From Bacteroides intestinalis (GTDB taxonomy: Bacteria; Bacteroidota; Bacteroidia; Bacteroidales; Bacteroidaceae): 64,000 nt of DNA. Positions within the stretch are counted from its first letter, which is position 1. Every line of letters begins with the position of its first letter. Below are positions 1-9,138 of this stretch, one piece after another. The notes below the pieces were generated by a model. That model was given only the letters and a program-made list of their open reading frames with translations, was not told the origin of the DNA and made no database searches. The stretch lies in contig NZ_CABJDN010000007.1 of assembly GCF_902364365.1 (NCBI RefSeq), forward strand, positions 310,001 to 374,000, given 5' to 3'. Position numbers and translations under genes: made by a program.

Positions 1-636
1 GGTATGTGGGGCTGGGGAAGCGTAATAGCCGAGATCTTTAATCCGAGAAAAATATCGGTAGAGAATTGTGCTATGGCAGGACGTAGTGCCCGTACTTTCT
101 TGGACGAAGGACGTTGGGACAAAGTTTATAATGCACTCAAACCGGGAGATTTTGTATTAATCCAGTTCGGACACAATGACGGAGGAGATATCAACACAGG
201 AAAAGCCCGCGGTGAGCTACATGGTTCAGGAAACGAAAGTAAAGTCTTCTTAATGGAGAAGACTGGAAAATACCAAGTAGTCTATACCTTTGGCTGGTAT
301 CTCCGCAAATTTATTATGGATGCTCAAGAAAAGGGGGCGATTCCCATTGTTTTAAGCCATACACCCCGCAATAAATGGAAAGACGGACAAATAGAGCGCA
401 ATACCGAGAGTTATGGAAAGTGGACACGTGAAGCGGCAGAGGCAACCGGGGCTTACTTTATAGACCTGAATAAACTATCTGCCGATAAACTCCAAAAAGT
501 AGGCCCTGAGAAAGCCGCAGCTTTCTACAATACGGATCATACACACACTTCTTTGAAAGGAGCACAAATGAATGCCCGAAGTATTGCAGAAGGATTAAAA
601 ACTACAGATTGTCCACTGAAGAAGTTTTTGAAATAG
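1..636 (+). CDS. Rhamnogalacturonan acetylesterase-like SGNH hydrolase, 5' end outside window
   Basis: The reading frame is open from base 1, so this is the C-terminal part (about 211 residues) of a longer protein. SGNH/GDSL esterase blocks are visible: the GWGS stretch near the start, the block III motif QFGHND at about residues 55-60, and the late DHTH catalytic Asp-His motif at about 177-180. This arrangement is typical of bacterial rhamnogalacturonan acetylesterases, which remove acetyl groups from pectin in the periplasm or at the cell surface. The block I GDS serine lies upstream of the window and cannot be checked. The gene probably belongs to a pectin-related cluster to the left. Another carbohydrate esterase of the same fold remains possible. 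Confidence 0.8.
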   Translation, partial: GMWGWGSVIAEIFNPRKISVENCAMAGRSARTFLDEGRWDKVYNALKPGDFVLIQFGHNDGGDINTGKARGELHGSGNESKVFLMEKTGKYQVVYTFGWYLRKFIMDAQEKGAIPIVLSHTPRNKWKDGQIERNTESYGKWTREAAEATGAYFIDLNKLSADKLQKVGPEKAAAFYNTDHTHTSLKGAQMNARSIAEGLKTTDCPLKKFLK

Positions 637-784
637 GAGTTATATGAAAACATTGCAGGAATGATCGTACCCAAGAAAGAATATAGAAAATAAAATAGAC
701 ATGGTTAATTAATCCAAAAGAATAACTGCATAAAACAAATAATCACTTCTTTTGCTCCTGTCAAAAAACAAAACTGGACTATAA

Positions 785-1336
785 ATGAGCAATAAGATTG
801 ATATCAAAACTCTGAAAGCCTTGCAGCAAGGTAGCCACAAGGCTTTCGAAGAAGTTTTTATCACTTATTATGGTAAGACGAAAGCCTTTATATATGGCTA
901 CATCAAGTCGGGTCCAGATGCTGAGGAACTTACGGAAGACTTATTTGTGAACCTTTGGATAAACCGTCATTCTATTGATATTTCAAAATCATTTGATTCT
1001 TTCTTACATGCAATAGCAAGAAACTCTGCCATCAACTTCCTGAAACATAAATATGTAGAAGATGCCTATCTAAATAATATCCAAAAGCAAGAATGTAGTT
1101 CCACCTCGGAAGAAGACCTGATAGCCAAAGAACTCGGACTACTGATAGACGATACAGTAGAAAAAATGCCGGAACAAAGGAAGAAGATATACATCTTAAG
1201 CCGCAACGAAGGTTTAAGCAACGAAGAGATTGCAACACAACTGAATACTACCAAAAGAAATGTAGAAAGCCAGTTAAGTCTCGCTTTGAAGGAAATTCGA
1301 AAAACAATCTCATGCTTCTTTTGCTCACTGCTATAA
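785..1336 (+). CDS. ECF-type RNA polymerase sigma-70 factor
   Basis: This 183-residue protein has the size and layout of Bacteroides ECF sigma factors: a sigma region 2 helix bundle (about residues 20-90, with an AEELTEDLFVNLW stretch) and a C-terminal region 4 helix-turn-helix (about 125-178, with LSNEEIATQLN). It would direct RNA polymerase to promoters of the linked outer-membrane uptake genes. A FecR-type anti-sigma gene lies at 3656 and an STN-type TonB receptor at 4829, the usual partners. Unusually, a large lipoprotein gene separates the sigma and anti-sigma genes. The 148-bp gap upstream holds only a poor promoter match (TTCTTTTG at 748-755). The regulon is inferred from position. Confidence 0.9.
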   Translation: MSNKIDIKTLKALQQGSHKAFEEVFITYYGKTKAFIYGYIKSGPDAEELTEDLFVNLWINRHSIDISKSFDSFLHAIARNSAINFLKHKYVEDAYLNNIQKQECSSTSEEDLIAKELGLLIDDTVEKMPEQRKKIYILSRNEGLSNEEIATQLNTTKRNVESQLSLALKEIRKTISCFFCSLL

Positions 1337-1454
1337 GCAGTTCCCATTCGTTCTTTTAACACCTTAAAAAGAGGTTAAGAAAAAATATATTCACCTAAAA
1401 CAACAAAGAATCATTTTTCTTCGTATCATTGCAGATTATTATATTTATAATTTT

Positions 1455-3377
1455 ATGGGGAAAAGATTTTTATTTATTGCTACTTGCATAACTTCGACAC
1501 TATTACTGGCGACAAGTTGTTTAGAAAAAAATGATGTGTATGTTAAAATTCCAGCAGACCAGTTCTTCGATTTTGACTTAAACCAGAAGATAAACCTGTC
1601 TGTGGACTATGGCTTCAAAGGAAAAGACTATGTTGTCTTATTCGACCTCTACGACGAAAATCCGATAATAGAAAATGAAAACGGGGAACTTATCAAAAAA
1701 GACATCTCTCCTATTTATCGTGCCGCCACAGATAAAGATGGTAAATTTTCCGGAGAGATACAAATTCAATCTGCTCTGTCGGAGGTCTGGTTATACTCAG
1801 AGTATGCCGGCACACTTTCTCCCATTCAGTTAGAAGTTACTGATAACTCTATCATGTACAATCAGGAGAAATACATTGCAAAAGCAACAACCCGAGCCTT
1901 AACACCTAACAATCATCAATATCCTGACGGCTGGCTGACCTTGGGTGACTGGAGCGCTTTCGGAACTCCGACTTATCTAACACCCGGCAGAGTACTGCCT
2001 GATGCAAAAACGTTGTATAACATAAATGAGATCTTCGTCAAATACAATGGAACTGCTATGGAGCAAAGAGATTATGGAAAAGCATTTTTCGCTCCTGGTG
2101 TTAGCTCTGAGATAAAAGTCATAAAATCTACAAAAGTCTTCTTATGTTTCATCAGCAGTTCCGCCGCCTGGAACAACAGTGTCGGCTACTTTAGTTACCC
2201 TACCGGACAGGAACCCCAAAGTGTATCGGAAGTGCAGAGAATCATTGCATTCCCCAGTGCCACGTCTATTGCCCAAAAAGGTGCGACAGGAGCATTAGTT
2301 AGTGGAGACAGGGTGCAGTTGAAATATTGGGACGGAGAAAAATTCCAGGATGAATTTCCGGCAGGAGTAACCATCGGATGGTGGTTGCAAGGAATGGGAT
2401 TCAATGCAGGAAATATTATACATAAAGTAGAGGGAAGATATAATAGCTTCTCACTTCCCCACCTAAATTCGGATGGGATACAACGAAGTATTTCATTAAG
2501 AGAGCCAGACTCTGACCAACTTGTAGCTATCGGATTTGAGGATAATAATGACTATCGTTACAATGACGCCACTTTCTATCTGCAAATAGAAGAGAAGGGA
2601 GCAATAGACGAAAGCAACACACCTACAATACCGGATGTCGGAAATCCACCGAGTAACACGGAGAACTTCACTACATACTATGGTACACTGACCTTTGAAG
2701 ATCTTTGGCCATGGATGGGAGACTATGACATGAATGATGTGATGGTAGACTACTCATGCAAAGTATACAAGAACACGGTTAACAATAGAGTATATAAAAT
2801 TGAGAATCAATTCATTCCACGTCATAATGGTGGTACACTCCAATCAGGATTTGGCTTCCAATTGAGTAGTGTCTCATCCAGTGATGTAAGTAATATAACA
2901 ATAGACGGAACCGAACAATCCCAATATATGCAGGGAGCTAATCAGGAGCCTGGACAAAGTCATCCTACTTTCTTATTATTCGATGACATCAAAGGGGTAC
3001 TTGAAAAGACAATCACAATAAGTTTTGAATTGAACGATCTTGAGGAAGCAAATGTCGTACCTCCATATAATCCATTTATCTTTGTAGAATCGGACAAAGG
3101 TAGAGGAAGAGAAGTACATTTGGTAAAATATCCTCCGACAGACAAGGCTGATTTCAGTCTATTCGGTTCAGGCAGCGATGCTTCACGCCCTGATGAAGGC
3201 CTCTACTACGTAATGAACAGGCTTAAATTTCCCTTTGCTCTGAATTTGGCAAGTATTAAGGATTTCCCCACACCCGATGAAAGTGTAAGAATAGACTTAG
3301 CTTATCCCCAATTCAACGATTGGGTAAAGTCTGAGGGAAAAACTAACAAAGATTGGTATAAGCATCCTGCACAATAG
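1455..3377 (+). CDS. LruC-domain (DUF4842) surface lipoprotein
   Basis: This 640-residue protein starts with a lipoprotein signal peptide ending at Cys22 (LLATSC). The C-terminal third (about 410-625) carries the aromatic and Asp-rich signature of LruC/DUF4842 domains: FEDLWPWMGDYDMNDVMVDY followed by a long beta-rich region. LruC domains are named from leucine-rich surface proteins of Leptospira; in Bacteroidota they occur on exported lipoproteins of mostly unknown role. The N-terminal half contains an Ig-like segment and a region rich in Trp and Gly that I cannot assign. Its position between an ECF sigma gene and its anti-sigma gene suggests it is expressed with, or is a target of, that signalling system. 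It has no SusD features. Confidence 0.8.
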   Translation: MGKRFLFIATCITSTLLLATSCLEKNDVYVKIPADQFFDFDLNQKINLSVDYGFKGKDYVVLFDLYDENPIIENENGELIKKDISPIYRAATDKDGKFSGEIQIQSALSEVWLYSEYAGTLSPIQLEVTDNSIMYNQEKYIAKATTRALTPNNHQYPDGWLTLGDWSAFGTPTYLTPGRVLPDAKTLYNINEIFVKYNGTAMEQRDYGKAFFAPGVSSEIKVIKSTKVFLCFISSSAAWNNSVGYFSYPTGQEPQSVSEVQRIIAFPSATSIAQKGATGALVSGDRVQLKYWDGEKFQDEFPAGVTIGWWLQGMGFNAGNIIHKVEGRYNSFSLPHLNSDGIQRSISLREPDSDQLVAIGFEDNNDYRYNDATFYLQIEEKGAIDESNTPTIPDVGNPPSNTENFTTYYGTLTFEDLWPWMGDYDMNDVMVDYSCKVYKNTVNNRVYKIENQFIPRHNGGTLQSGFGFQLSSVSSSDVSNITIDGTEQSQYMQGANQEPGQSHPTFLLFDDIKGVLEKTITISFELNDLEEANVVPPYNPFIFVESDKGRGREVHLVKYPPTDKADFSLFGSGSDASRPDEGLYYVMNRLKFPFALNLASIKDFPTPDESVRIDLAYPQFNDWVKSEGKTNKDWYKHPAQ

Positions 3378-3420
3378 AGTTAGGAAACGAATCAATCCGA
3401 TAACTCATCTTGGTCAAAAG

Positions 3421-3516
3421 CTCTCCATATCCATATCAAGTCCGCACTTGCTCCACTCCTATACGGGGAACAAAACAGTGGAGTTGATATGGAGCTGGTG
3501 TGGAGAAGATATGGAG
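3421..3516. repeat. Imperfect intergenic palindrome with 11-nt microrepeat arms
   Basis: In the 278-bp gap between the LruC gene and the anti-sigma gene, the right arm (from 3477) has GGAG recurring every 11 nt (units GGAGTTGATAT, GGAGCTGGTGT, GGAGAAGATAT, GGAGTTAGTAA). The left arm (3421-3459) has the complementary TCC at the same spacing. Innermost pairing is CTCCACT with AGTGGAG, around a loop of about 20 nt; outer pairing is imperfect because units have drifted. It resembles the perfect 11-nt element at 22396-22485. Confidence 0.7.
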
Positions 3517-3655
3517 TTAGTAAGGTGCAGATAATTTTGTTCCTTTTCTCGGTTAATAAAGAAAGTCTACTCCCAAAAAGAAAAAAAGAAAAAAAGTTCT
3601 GTTTTCTTACTGAGCTTTTCATCTGTTAGCTGTATATATTATAAAAGGCAGCCAG

Positions 3656-4627
3656 ATGGACAAGAATATTATCACTCGAATTATTAGGAAATACTTATCC
3701 GGACGTTTCTCTTCCGATACAGAAGAAAGGGTTCAGAAATGGATTATTAAAGATAAAAATATTGAGGAAAAAGAAAAAGCCTCACTGGAATATTGGAATG
3801 AACTGGAAGCAAAAACCGATCCGGACACTGAACTTGTACTGGACAGAGTAAATCAAAGAATTGGATATAAAGAAATCGTTCACCGACCTTTCTATCAGAA
3901 ATTGGCACGTATTGCAGCCGTTCTGATTCCACTATTTATGATGACAGGAGGCTATCTATATTATACCTCCACACAAAATAAATGGATTGAAATATCAGTT
4001 GCATACGGTGACAAGAAACACTTCTTATTACCGGACAGTTCTGAAATATGGCTGAATGCGGGAACTGTAGTCAAATATCCGAAAGAGTTCTCGAAAGTAC
4101 AACGCCTTGTACACCTTGATGGCGAAGCTTATTTTTCTATTCGGAAGGACACAAGTAAACCGTTTATTGTAGAAACCTCCCAACTCTCAGTTAAAGTATT
4201 AGGAACTAAATTCAACGTAAAGGCTTACGCTGATGATGAACTGGTGACCACTACCCTGACAAGTGGAAAAGTTGAAGTTATCCCTCCCACTCAAGACCCA
4301 CAGATACTAAAGCCTAATGAACAGTTGACATACGATAAAAAAACATCCGCCGTCAACATTACCGAAGTCTCCCCAACCGATACAGATGGCTGGATCACGG
4401 GCAAACTGATATTTTCCGATGCACCTTTCACCGAGATCCTGCAAACATTAGAAAGACGTTATAATGTGACTATCAATCACACAATGAACATTCCTGCCTC
4501 CAAACAATATACCGTCCGATTCCTTAAAAATGAAAATCTGGAAGAAATACTGTCTGTATTAAGTGAGATGATTGGCTTCAGTTATCAGAAGCAAGGAAAC
4601 AAAGTAGAACTAATCAAAAAACAATAA
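3656..4627 (+). CDS. FecR-family anti-sigma factor
   Basis: This 323-residue protein has the standard layout of Bacteroides FecR anti-sigma factors: a cytoplasmic N-terminal segment that would bind the sigma factor (1-80), one transmembrane helix (about 83-103), a periplasmic FecR domain (about 110-205, with LPDSSEIWLNAGT and LDGEAYFSI) and a C-terminal DUF4974 domain (about 250-320). It would hold the sigma factor of 785-1336 inactive until the STN domain of the TonB receptor at 4829 signals ligand binding. Two hairpins lie between it and the receptor gene. Family assignment is firm; the partner is inferred from adjacency. Confidence 0.92.
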   Translation: MDKNIITRIIRKYLSGRFSSDTEERVQKWIIKDKNIEEKEKASLEYWNELEAKTDPDTELVLDRVNQRIGYKEIVHRPFYQKLARIAAVLIPLFMMTGGYLYYTSTQNKWIEISVAYGDKKHFLLPDSSEIWLNAGTVVKYPKEFSKVQRLVHLDGEAYFSIRKDTSKPFIVETSQLSVKVLGTKFNVKAYADDELVTTTLTSGKVEVIPPTQDPQILKPNEQLTYDKKTSAVNITEVSPTDTDGWITGKLIFSDAPFTEILQTLERRYNVTINHTMNIPASKQYTVRFLKNENLEEILSVLSEMIGFSYQKQGNKVELIKKQ

Positions 4628-4650
4628 AAAGAAACTGCCTATGAAGAAAA

Positions 4651-4688
4651 AGAACCGGATTGCAGCTTGAGACCCTCAACCCGGTTCT
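4651..4688 (+). promoter_or_regulatory. Hairpin downstream of anti-sigma gene
   Basis: AGAACCGG at 4651-4658 pairs with CCGGTTCT at 4681-4688. Extending inward gives a 12-bp stem with one mismatch and a 14-nt loop. There is no T-tract after it, so it may be an attenuator or an RNA processing site rather than a classical terminator. The same gene gap in the second sigma/FecR/receptor system (29863-29920) also holds hairpins. Confidence 0.6.
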
Positions 4689-4760
4689 GAAATGCTAATG
4701 CTCTATTTGAAAGTGAACTAAAATAAAGTATCAACCATACAAAGATAATGCAATTTGAGT

Positions 4761-4794
4761 GCAGAACTTTCATGCTTGCATGAAAAAGTTCTGC
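4761..4794 (+). promoter_or_regulatory. Strong hairpin in the leader of the TonB receptor gene
   Basis: GCAGAACTTTCATGC (4761-4775) and GCATGAAAAAGTTCTGC (4778-4794) form a 15-bp stem with a two-A bulge and a two-base loop, ending 34 bases before the receptor start codon. It could act as a terminator, an RNA-stability element or a translation control element; the sequence does not decide which. Confidence 0.65.
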
Positions 4795-4828
4795 CGAAAT
4801 GCAGCTTATCTTATAAAAATGTACAATA

Positions 4829-7456
4829 ATGAACCGAATAACCATTAATAAACAAATAAATAAGATACTCCTTTTTCTATTTTTTGCCTTTCTCTCATTT
4901 AATGCCACAGCACAGAATGACAGAAAGCAAATCACCATACAGAATAAAAACATATCACTGAAAGAAGCTTTTTCCGAGGTAGAACTACAAACCGGATACA
5001 GCATAGCCTATGAGTTGTCGACCGTAGATGTAAAGAAGAAAATATCCCTGTCATTAGAAAAACAGAGTATTGACGAGGCGTTATCGCAAATCCTGAAAGA
5101 CACCCGGTATTCGTACAAAATAACAGGCTACCATATCATTATCACTCCATCCGACAACGAACTACAGAAATCCACCAAGGAAAAAACAGAGAGACCGACC
5201 CAAACAGTCAGAGGAATCGTACTGGATTCCAAAACCAATGCACCCATAGAGTTTGCTACTGTAAGAATTATGAATAGCGGTTCTTTGGGCAGTACAACAG
5301 ATAGTCTGGGAAGATTTCGGATAGACCATGTTCCTGTGGGACGATGCAATATACAAACCTCCTATGTAGGATATAATGCCAATATTTTCAATGAAATACC
5401 TGTAACCTCTTCCAAGGAAGTATATATGGAAATCCCATTGGATGAGAATGTTCATTCGTTGGCGGAAGTCGTCATACAACCGGAGATAAAGAAAGATAAA
5501 CCCCTGAATGCAATGGCCATTACCGGCGGACGTATGATCAGTATGGAAGAGGCAGGCAGATTCGCCAATGGCTTTGATGATCCAGCACGTCTGAGTTCTG
5601 CATTTGCAGGTGTGGCAGGAGATGTAGGAACCAACGCTGTAGCTATCAGAGGAAATTCACCCCAGTTTACCCAATGGAGACTGGAAGGTGTAGAAATTCC
5701 TAATCCTACTCACTTCGCTGACCTTACCGGACTGGGTGGAGGTTTTCTTTCGGCCCTGAGTACACAGGTGATCGGTAACTCCGATTTCTACAACGGTGCG
5801 TTCCCTGCCGAATACAGCAATGCGTTATCAGGTATCTTCGACATGCAAATACGAAATGGTAACAATCAGAAGTACGAACATACATTTCAGTTGGGTATTC
5901 TGGGTATTGACATGGCATCGGAAGGTCCGATAAGCAGGAAACATGGAAGTTCCTATATCTTTAATTACCGTTTCTCTACCACTTCCTTAGCCACAGGAAA
6001 TGACATAAATCTCAAATATCAGGACTTGTCATTCAAGCTGAATTTTCCTACCCGGAAGGCAGGAACTTTCTCTATTTGGGGGATCGGACTGATTGACCGC
6101 TATAAACCGGAGATTCTCGACCGTAATGAATGGGAAACACAAGGTGACCGGCAATCCGGAAATACTACTTTTGATAAAGCAGCAGGAGGAATTACTCACA
6201 AGTATCTTATCAATGCGGATACTTATATCCGCTCTTCATTAGCCGCTACTTATGCAAAAGACCATACAGAAGCTGATCAGGTGACAGAAGACGATAAACT
6301 GGTCCATGTAGGAGATATCCGGAATTCCAAATGGGATATAGTTTTCAATTCTTATCTGAACAAGAAGTTCAACTCCAGCCACATCAACCGGACAGGTATC
6401 ACAATCACAGGACTTAAATACGATCTGGATTACAAGATCAGTCCCAATTTCGGTTTAGATATACCTATGGAACAGATCTCAAAAGGAAATGGGGAAAGTT
6501 GTGTGTTCTCAACATACAGCAGTTCTGTCATCAACCTAAATAATCATCTTACCACCAGTCTGGGCATCACTGCGCAGTATTTCACCCTAAATAAGAATTG
6601 GACCGTAGAACCCAGAGCAGCTCTTAAATGGACTTTCAATCCGAAACATGCCCTGGCATTGGCATACGGTCTGCATAGTCGAAGAGAAAGACTTGACTAC
6701 TACTTTGTGGAACAAGAGGTCAATGGAAAAACTGAATCCAACAGATACCTGAATTTTTCAAAGGCTCATCACTTTGGGCTTACATACGACTGGAATATCA
6801 ACTCATATATGCACTTAAAAGTGGAACCCTATTATCAATATTTATTCCGTATTCCCGTTGAAGAGAATTCTTCCTTTTCTATCATCAACCATCAGAGCTT
6901 CTACCTGGAAAGAATATTAAAGAATAGAGGTTCCGGAGTGAACTACGGTATAGACATCACATTAGAACAATACATGAAAAATGGTTTCTACTATATGATA
7001 ACGGCTTCTCTTTTTAAATCGAGATACAAAGCCGGGGACCATATCTGGCGCAACACACGTTTAGACAAAAACTACCTCCTAAACGTACTTGCCGGAAAAG
7101 AATGGATGGTGGGACGTAATAAACAAAATGTACTAAGCCTTAACGGACGTATCTTCTTCCAAGGTGGCGACCGCTACACTCCTGTAGACGAAGAGAAAAG
7201 CCTGATAGAACATGATATCAAATTTGATGAAACCAGAGCTTACAGCAAGAAATTTGATCCTTCTCTCAATGGTGATATTTCTTTCAGTTATAGAATCAAC
7301 AAAAGGAAAATATCTCATGAGTTTTCCATTAAAATGCTAAATGTAGGTATGCGCACAGGTATGCACTTTTACCAGTACAACGAAAAGACCCATAAGATAG
7401 AGAAAGAAGACGGATCGGGTATGATTCCGAATATCAGTTATAAAATTTACTTTTAG
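4829..7456 (+). CDS. TonB-dependent receptor with STN signalling domain, no SusD partner
   Basis: The 875-residue protein has a signal peptide (1-29, ending ATAQ), an STN domain (about 32-105) that is the N-terminal signalling module of transducing receptors, a carboxypeptidase-regulatory-like domain (about 128-215), a plug domain (about 225-345) and a C-terminal outer-membrane barrel. The STN domain fits the upstream ECF sigma/FecR pair, forming an outer membrane to cytoplasm signalling chain. No SusD gene follows, so it is not a canonical glycan SusC. Ligand unknown: a small chelate, peptide or LruC-linked substrate are all possible. The barrel ends with an aromatic residue (KIYF), as expected for BAM-dependent folding. 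Confidence 0.9.
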   Translation: MNRITINKQINKILLFLFFAFLSFNATAQNDRKQITIQNKNISLKEAFSEVELQTGYSIAYELSTVDVKKKISLSLEKQSIDEALSQILKDTRYSYKITGYHIIITPSDNELQKSTKEKTERPTQTVRGIVLDSKTNAPIEFATVRIMNSGSLGSTTDSLGRFRIDHVPVGRCNIQTSYVGYNANIFNEIPVTSSKEVYMEIPLDENVHSLAEVVIQPEIKKDKPLNAMAITGGRMISMEEAGRFANGFDDPARLSSAFAGVAGDVGTNAVAIRGNSPQFTQWRLEGVEIPNPTHFADLTGLGGGFLSALSTQVIGNSDFYNGAFPAEYSNALSGIFDMQIRNGNNQKYEHTFQLGILGIDMASEGPISRKHGSSYIFNYRFSTTSLATGNDINLKYQDLSFKLNFPTRKAGTFSIWGIGLIDRYKPEILDRNEWETQGDRQSGNTTFDKAAGGITHKYLINADTYIRSSLAATYAKDHTEADQVTEDDKLVHVGDIRNSKWDIVFNSYLNKKFNSSHINRTGITITGLKYDLDYKISPNFGLDIPMEQISKGNGESCVFSTYSSSVINLNNHLTTSLGITAQYFTLNKNWTVEPRAALKWTFNPKHALALAYGLHSRRERLDYYFVEQEVNGKTESNRYLNFSKAHHFGLTYDWNINSYMHLKVEPYYQYLFRIPVEENSSFSIINHQSFYLERILKNRGSGVNYGIDITLEQYMKNGFYYMITASLFKSRYKAGDHIWRNTRLDKNYLLNVLAGKEWMVGRNKQNVLSLNGRIFFQGGDRYTPVDEEKSLIEHDIKFDETRAYSKKFDPSLNGDISFSYRINKRKISHEFSIKMLNVGMRTGMHFYQYNEKTHKIEKEDGSGMIPNISYKIYF

Positions 7457-7639
7457 TTTATGAAAGAGAACACTTATTGCTTACATCGTTTTATAGCGAA
7501 AATATTCTATTGAAATCCTGATAAAAGCAAAGAAGATGTATCAGGAAATTCCCCGGTACCGGAATGAATTATCATCCTTTGTATGAACTAACCGTTCACG
7601 ACAGACGTTATATCAATAGAACTTTAAATACCAACGATC

Positions 7640-7888
7640 ATGGAAAAGTATCTGATTCATAGTAATGAGTTGCATTTCATCAACAAGGAACGCATTCACA
7701 GGGAAGTAGAGAAAATGGTAGAGTCATTAGACATGGCAGCAGGTTCCACCAAAGGGTTCGACCTGTATACCGTAGTAGAAAGTTATTTCACTGATATCGA
7801 AAAGCGAAGGGAAATCAATCGCTTACTACATATAGAGAAAGATGAATGCGAAGCCATAGAGGAAGAACTCGGAGTATATGAAATGTGA
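7640..7888 (+). CDS. Small conserved-looking acidic protein of unknown function
   Basis: An 82-residue soluble protein without signal peptide or membrane segment. It is rich in Glu and predicted helical, with a Glu-rich C-terminus (KDECEAIEEELGVYEM). It lies alone: 183 bp after the TonB receptor and before a strong bidirectional hairpin at 7922-7967. I do not recognise a domain. Codon use looks like that of its neighbours, which supports it being a real gene. Confidence 0.6.
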   Translation: MEKYLIHSNELHFINKERIHREVEKMVESLDMAAGSTKGFDLYTVVESYFTDIEKRREINRLLHIEKDECEAIEEELGVYEM

Positions 7889-7921
7889 TTTACAATAAAA
7901 AATATCACGAGTATTAACTAT

Positions 7922-7967
7922 AATGAATAAAGGGCATAACAACAATTTGTTATGCCCTTTATTCATT
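7922..7967. terminator. Bidirectional hairpin between convergent genes
   Basis: A perfect 21-bp inverted repeat (7922-7942 and 7947-7967) with a 4-nt loop CAAT. It sits between the plus-strand small gene ending at 7888 and the minus-strand mscS gene ending at 7993, where it can stop transcription from both sides. Confidence 0.85.
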
Positions 7968-7992
7968 TACGGTAATCAATTCCAGACTACTA

Positions 7993-8865
7993 TCAATCCT
8001 TTGCCTGATGTACCGTCAGCTGTGGGAAAGGGAAACCAATACCCTCCTTATTGAATACAGAGTAGATGGTCTTGTTCATATCGAAATAAACTCCCCAATA
8101 ATCCTCGCTTTTTACCCAGGCACGGATAATCACATTCACGCTACTGGCATCCAGTGCATGAAGGGCAACAAAAGGAGCCGGATCACTGAGAATCCGCTTA
8201 TCTTCGGCAATGATACGACGGGTCGTTTCTTCCACCTTATCAAAGTTTTCGCCATACTCCACACCGATTATCCATTCTACACGACGGGTAGCTTCACGAC
8301 TGTAGTTAGTCACAGTACCACTACTCAACGCACCATTCGGGATATAAATAATCTTATTATCACCGGTAGTCAGGATCGTATGGAAAATCTGAATCTCACG
8401 AACCGTACCCGTGATGCCTTGGCTTTCAATCAAGTCACCTACTTTATAAGGGCGGAGCAGCAATACAATCAGACCACCTGCAAAGTTCTGCAAGTTACCG
8501 GACAATGCCATACCGATAGCCACACCGGCGGATGCCAGCAAGGCAGCAAATGAAGTCGTTTCCACTCCCAACTTACCGATAACGGCAATAATCAATAAGA
8601 TAGTCAGCAAAATGTTCACCAGACTCTTTACAAAACTCTGGATACTGGCATCCACATGTCGCTTAGCCAATAAGCGGGCCAACATTTTATTAAGGAAAGA
8701 AATCAGGAAACGTCCTATAATAAAGATCAATACAGCACCAATGATATGGCCACCCGCATTTACTCCCCAGTCTATCAACTGTTGGAGAAATACCTGCAAT
8801 TTACTAAAACCGTCTTCCACAACAGTTTCAGTTGCAGGAGCCGCTGCTTGTAAAAATAATAACAT
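7993..8865 (-). CDS. Small-conductance mechanosensitive channel, MscS family
   Basis: The frame is open to 8925, but the ATG at 8863-8865 (MLLFLQAAAP) is the more likely start, giving 290 residues. Three transmembrane segments are visible, the third being the Gly/Ala-rich pore helix (FAALLASAGVAIGMALSG) followed by the conserved NFAGGLIVLLLRPYKVGDLIE beta-domain entry. The length and layout match small MscS proteins, which open under membrane tension to release solutes during hypo-osmotic shock. It is monocistronic and convergent with the gene at 7640. Confidence 0.93.
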   Translation of the reverse strand: MLLFLQAAAPATETVVEDGFSKLQVFLQQLIDWGVNAGGHIIGAVLIFIIGRFLISFLNKMLARLLAKRHVDASIQSFVKSLVNILLTILLIIAVIGKLGVETTSFAALLASAGVAIGMALSGNLQNFAGGLIVLLLRPYKVGDLIESQGITGTVREIQIFHTILTTGDNKIIYIPNGALSSGTVTNYSREATRRVEWIIGVEYGENFDKVEETTRRIIAEDKRILSDPAPFVALHALDASSVNVIIRAWVKSEDYWGVYFDMNKTIYSVFNKEGIGFPFPQLTVHQAKD

Positions 8866-8969
8866 AATATTTGTTCGTTTGAAGTTAATAATTATACTTT
8901 CCCAACGGGATTGAGAAACACCCACCGGTTTACAAAAGTAACAAATATTTCCGATTATCGTTCACTCGA

Positions 8970-9001
8970 TTTGCGTGTTTCAGCGAAAACGCTTAATTTT
9001 A
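8970..9001 (+). promoter_or_regulatory. Candidate Bacteroides promoter of the thiamine operon
   Basis: TTTG at 8970-8973 and TAATTTTA at 8994-9001 are 20 bp apart, close to the Bacteroides consensus TTTG / TAnnTTTG. It lies just upstream of the TPP riboswitch, so transcription would begin at about 9008. The -7 box lacks the final G. Confidence 0.45.
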
Positions 9002-9012
9002 CCCCCGATTTC

Positions 9013-9092
9013 AACTAAGGGGTGCCCTAATATGACGGGCTGAGATCATACCCATTGACCTGATCCGGGTAGTGCCGGCGGAGGGAAAAGAA
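9013..9092 (+). promoter_or_regulatory. TPP (THI-box) riboswitch
   Basis: The conserved TPP aptamer blocks are present in order: GGGGTGCC at 9019-9026, GGCTGAGAT at 9038-9046, ACCC at 9050-9053 with TTGACCTGATCCGGGTAGTG to 9074, then CCGGCGGAGGGAA. It lies in the leader of a TonB receptor, permease and thiamine pyrophosphokinase operon, so thiamine pyrophosphate would repress uptake. Downstream, AGAAAAG (9092-9098) can pair with CTTTTCT (9104-9110), and GGGAA with TTCCC; either may be part of the expression platform. There is no clear T-tract. Confidence 0.95.
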
Positions 9093-9138
9093 GAAAAGTT
9101 CCCCTTTTCTGTATTAATCTTTAATAGTTAAAATTGTA

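Noticed and set aside
8008..8914. Plus-strand ORFs opposite mscS
   Set aside because: They are frame shadows; the minus-strand protein is a complete MscS channel with conserved pore helix.
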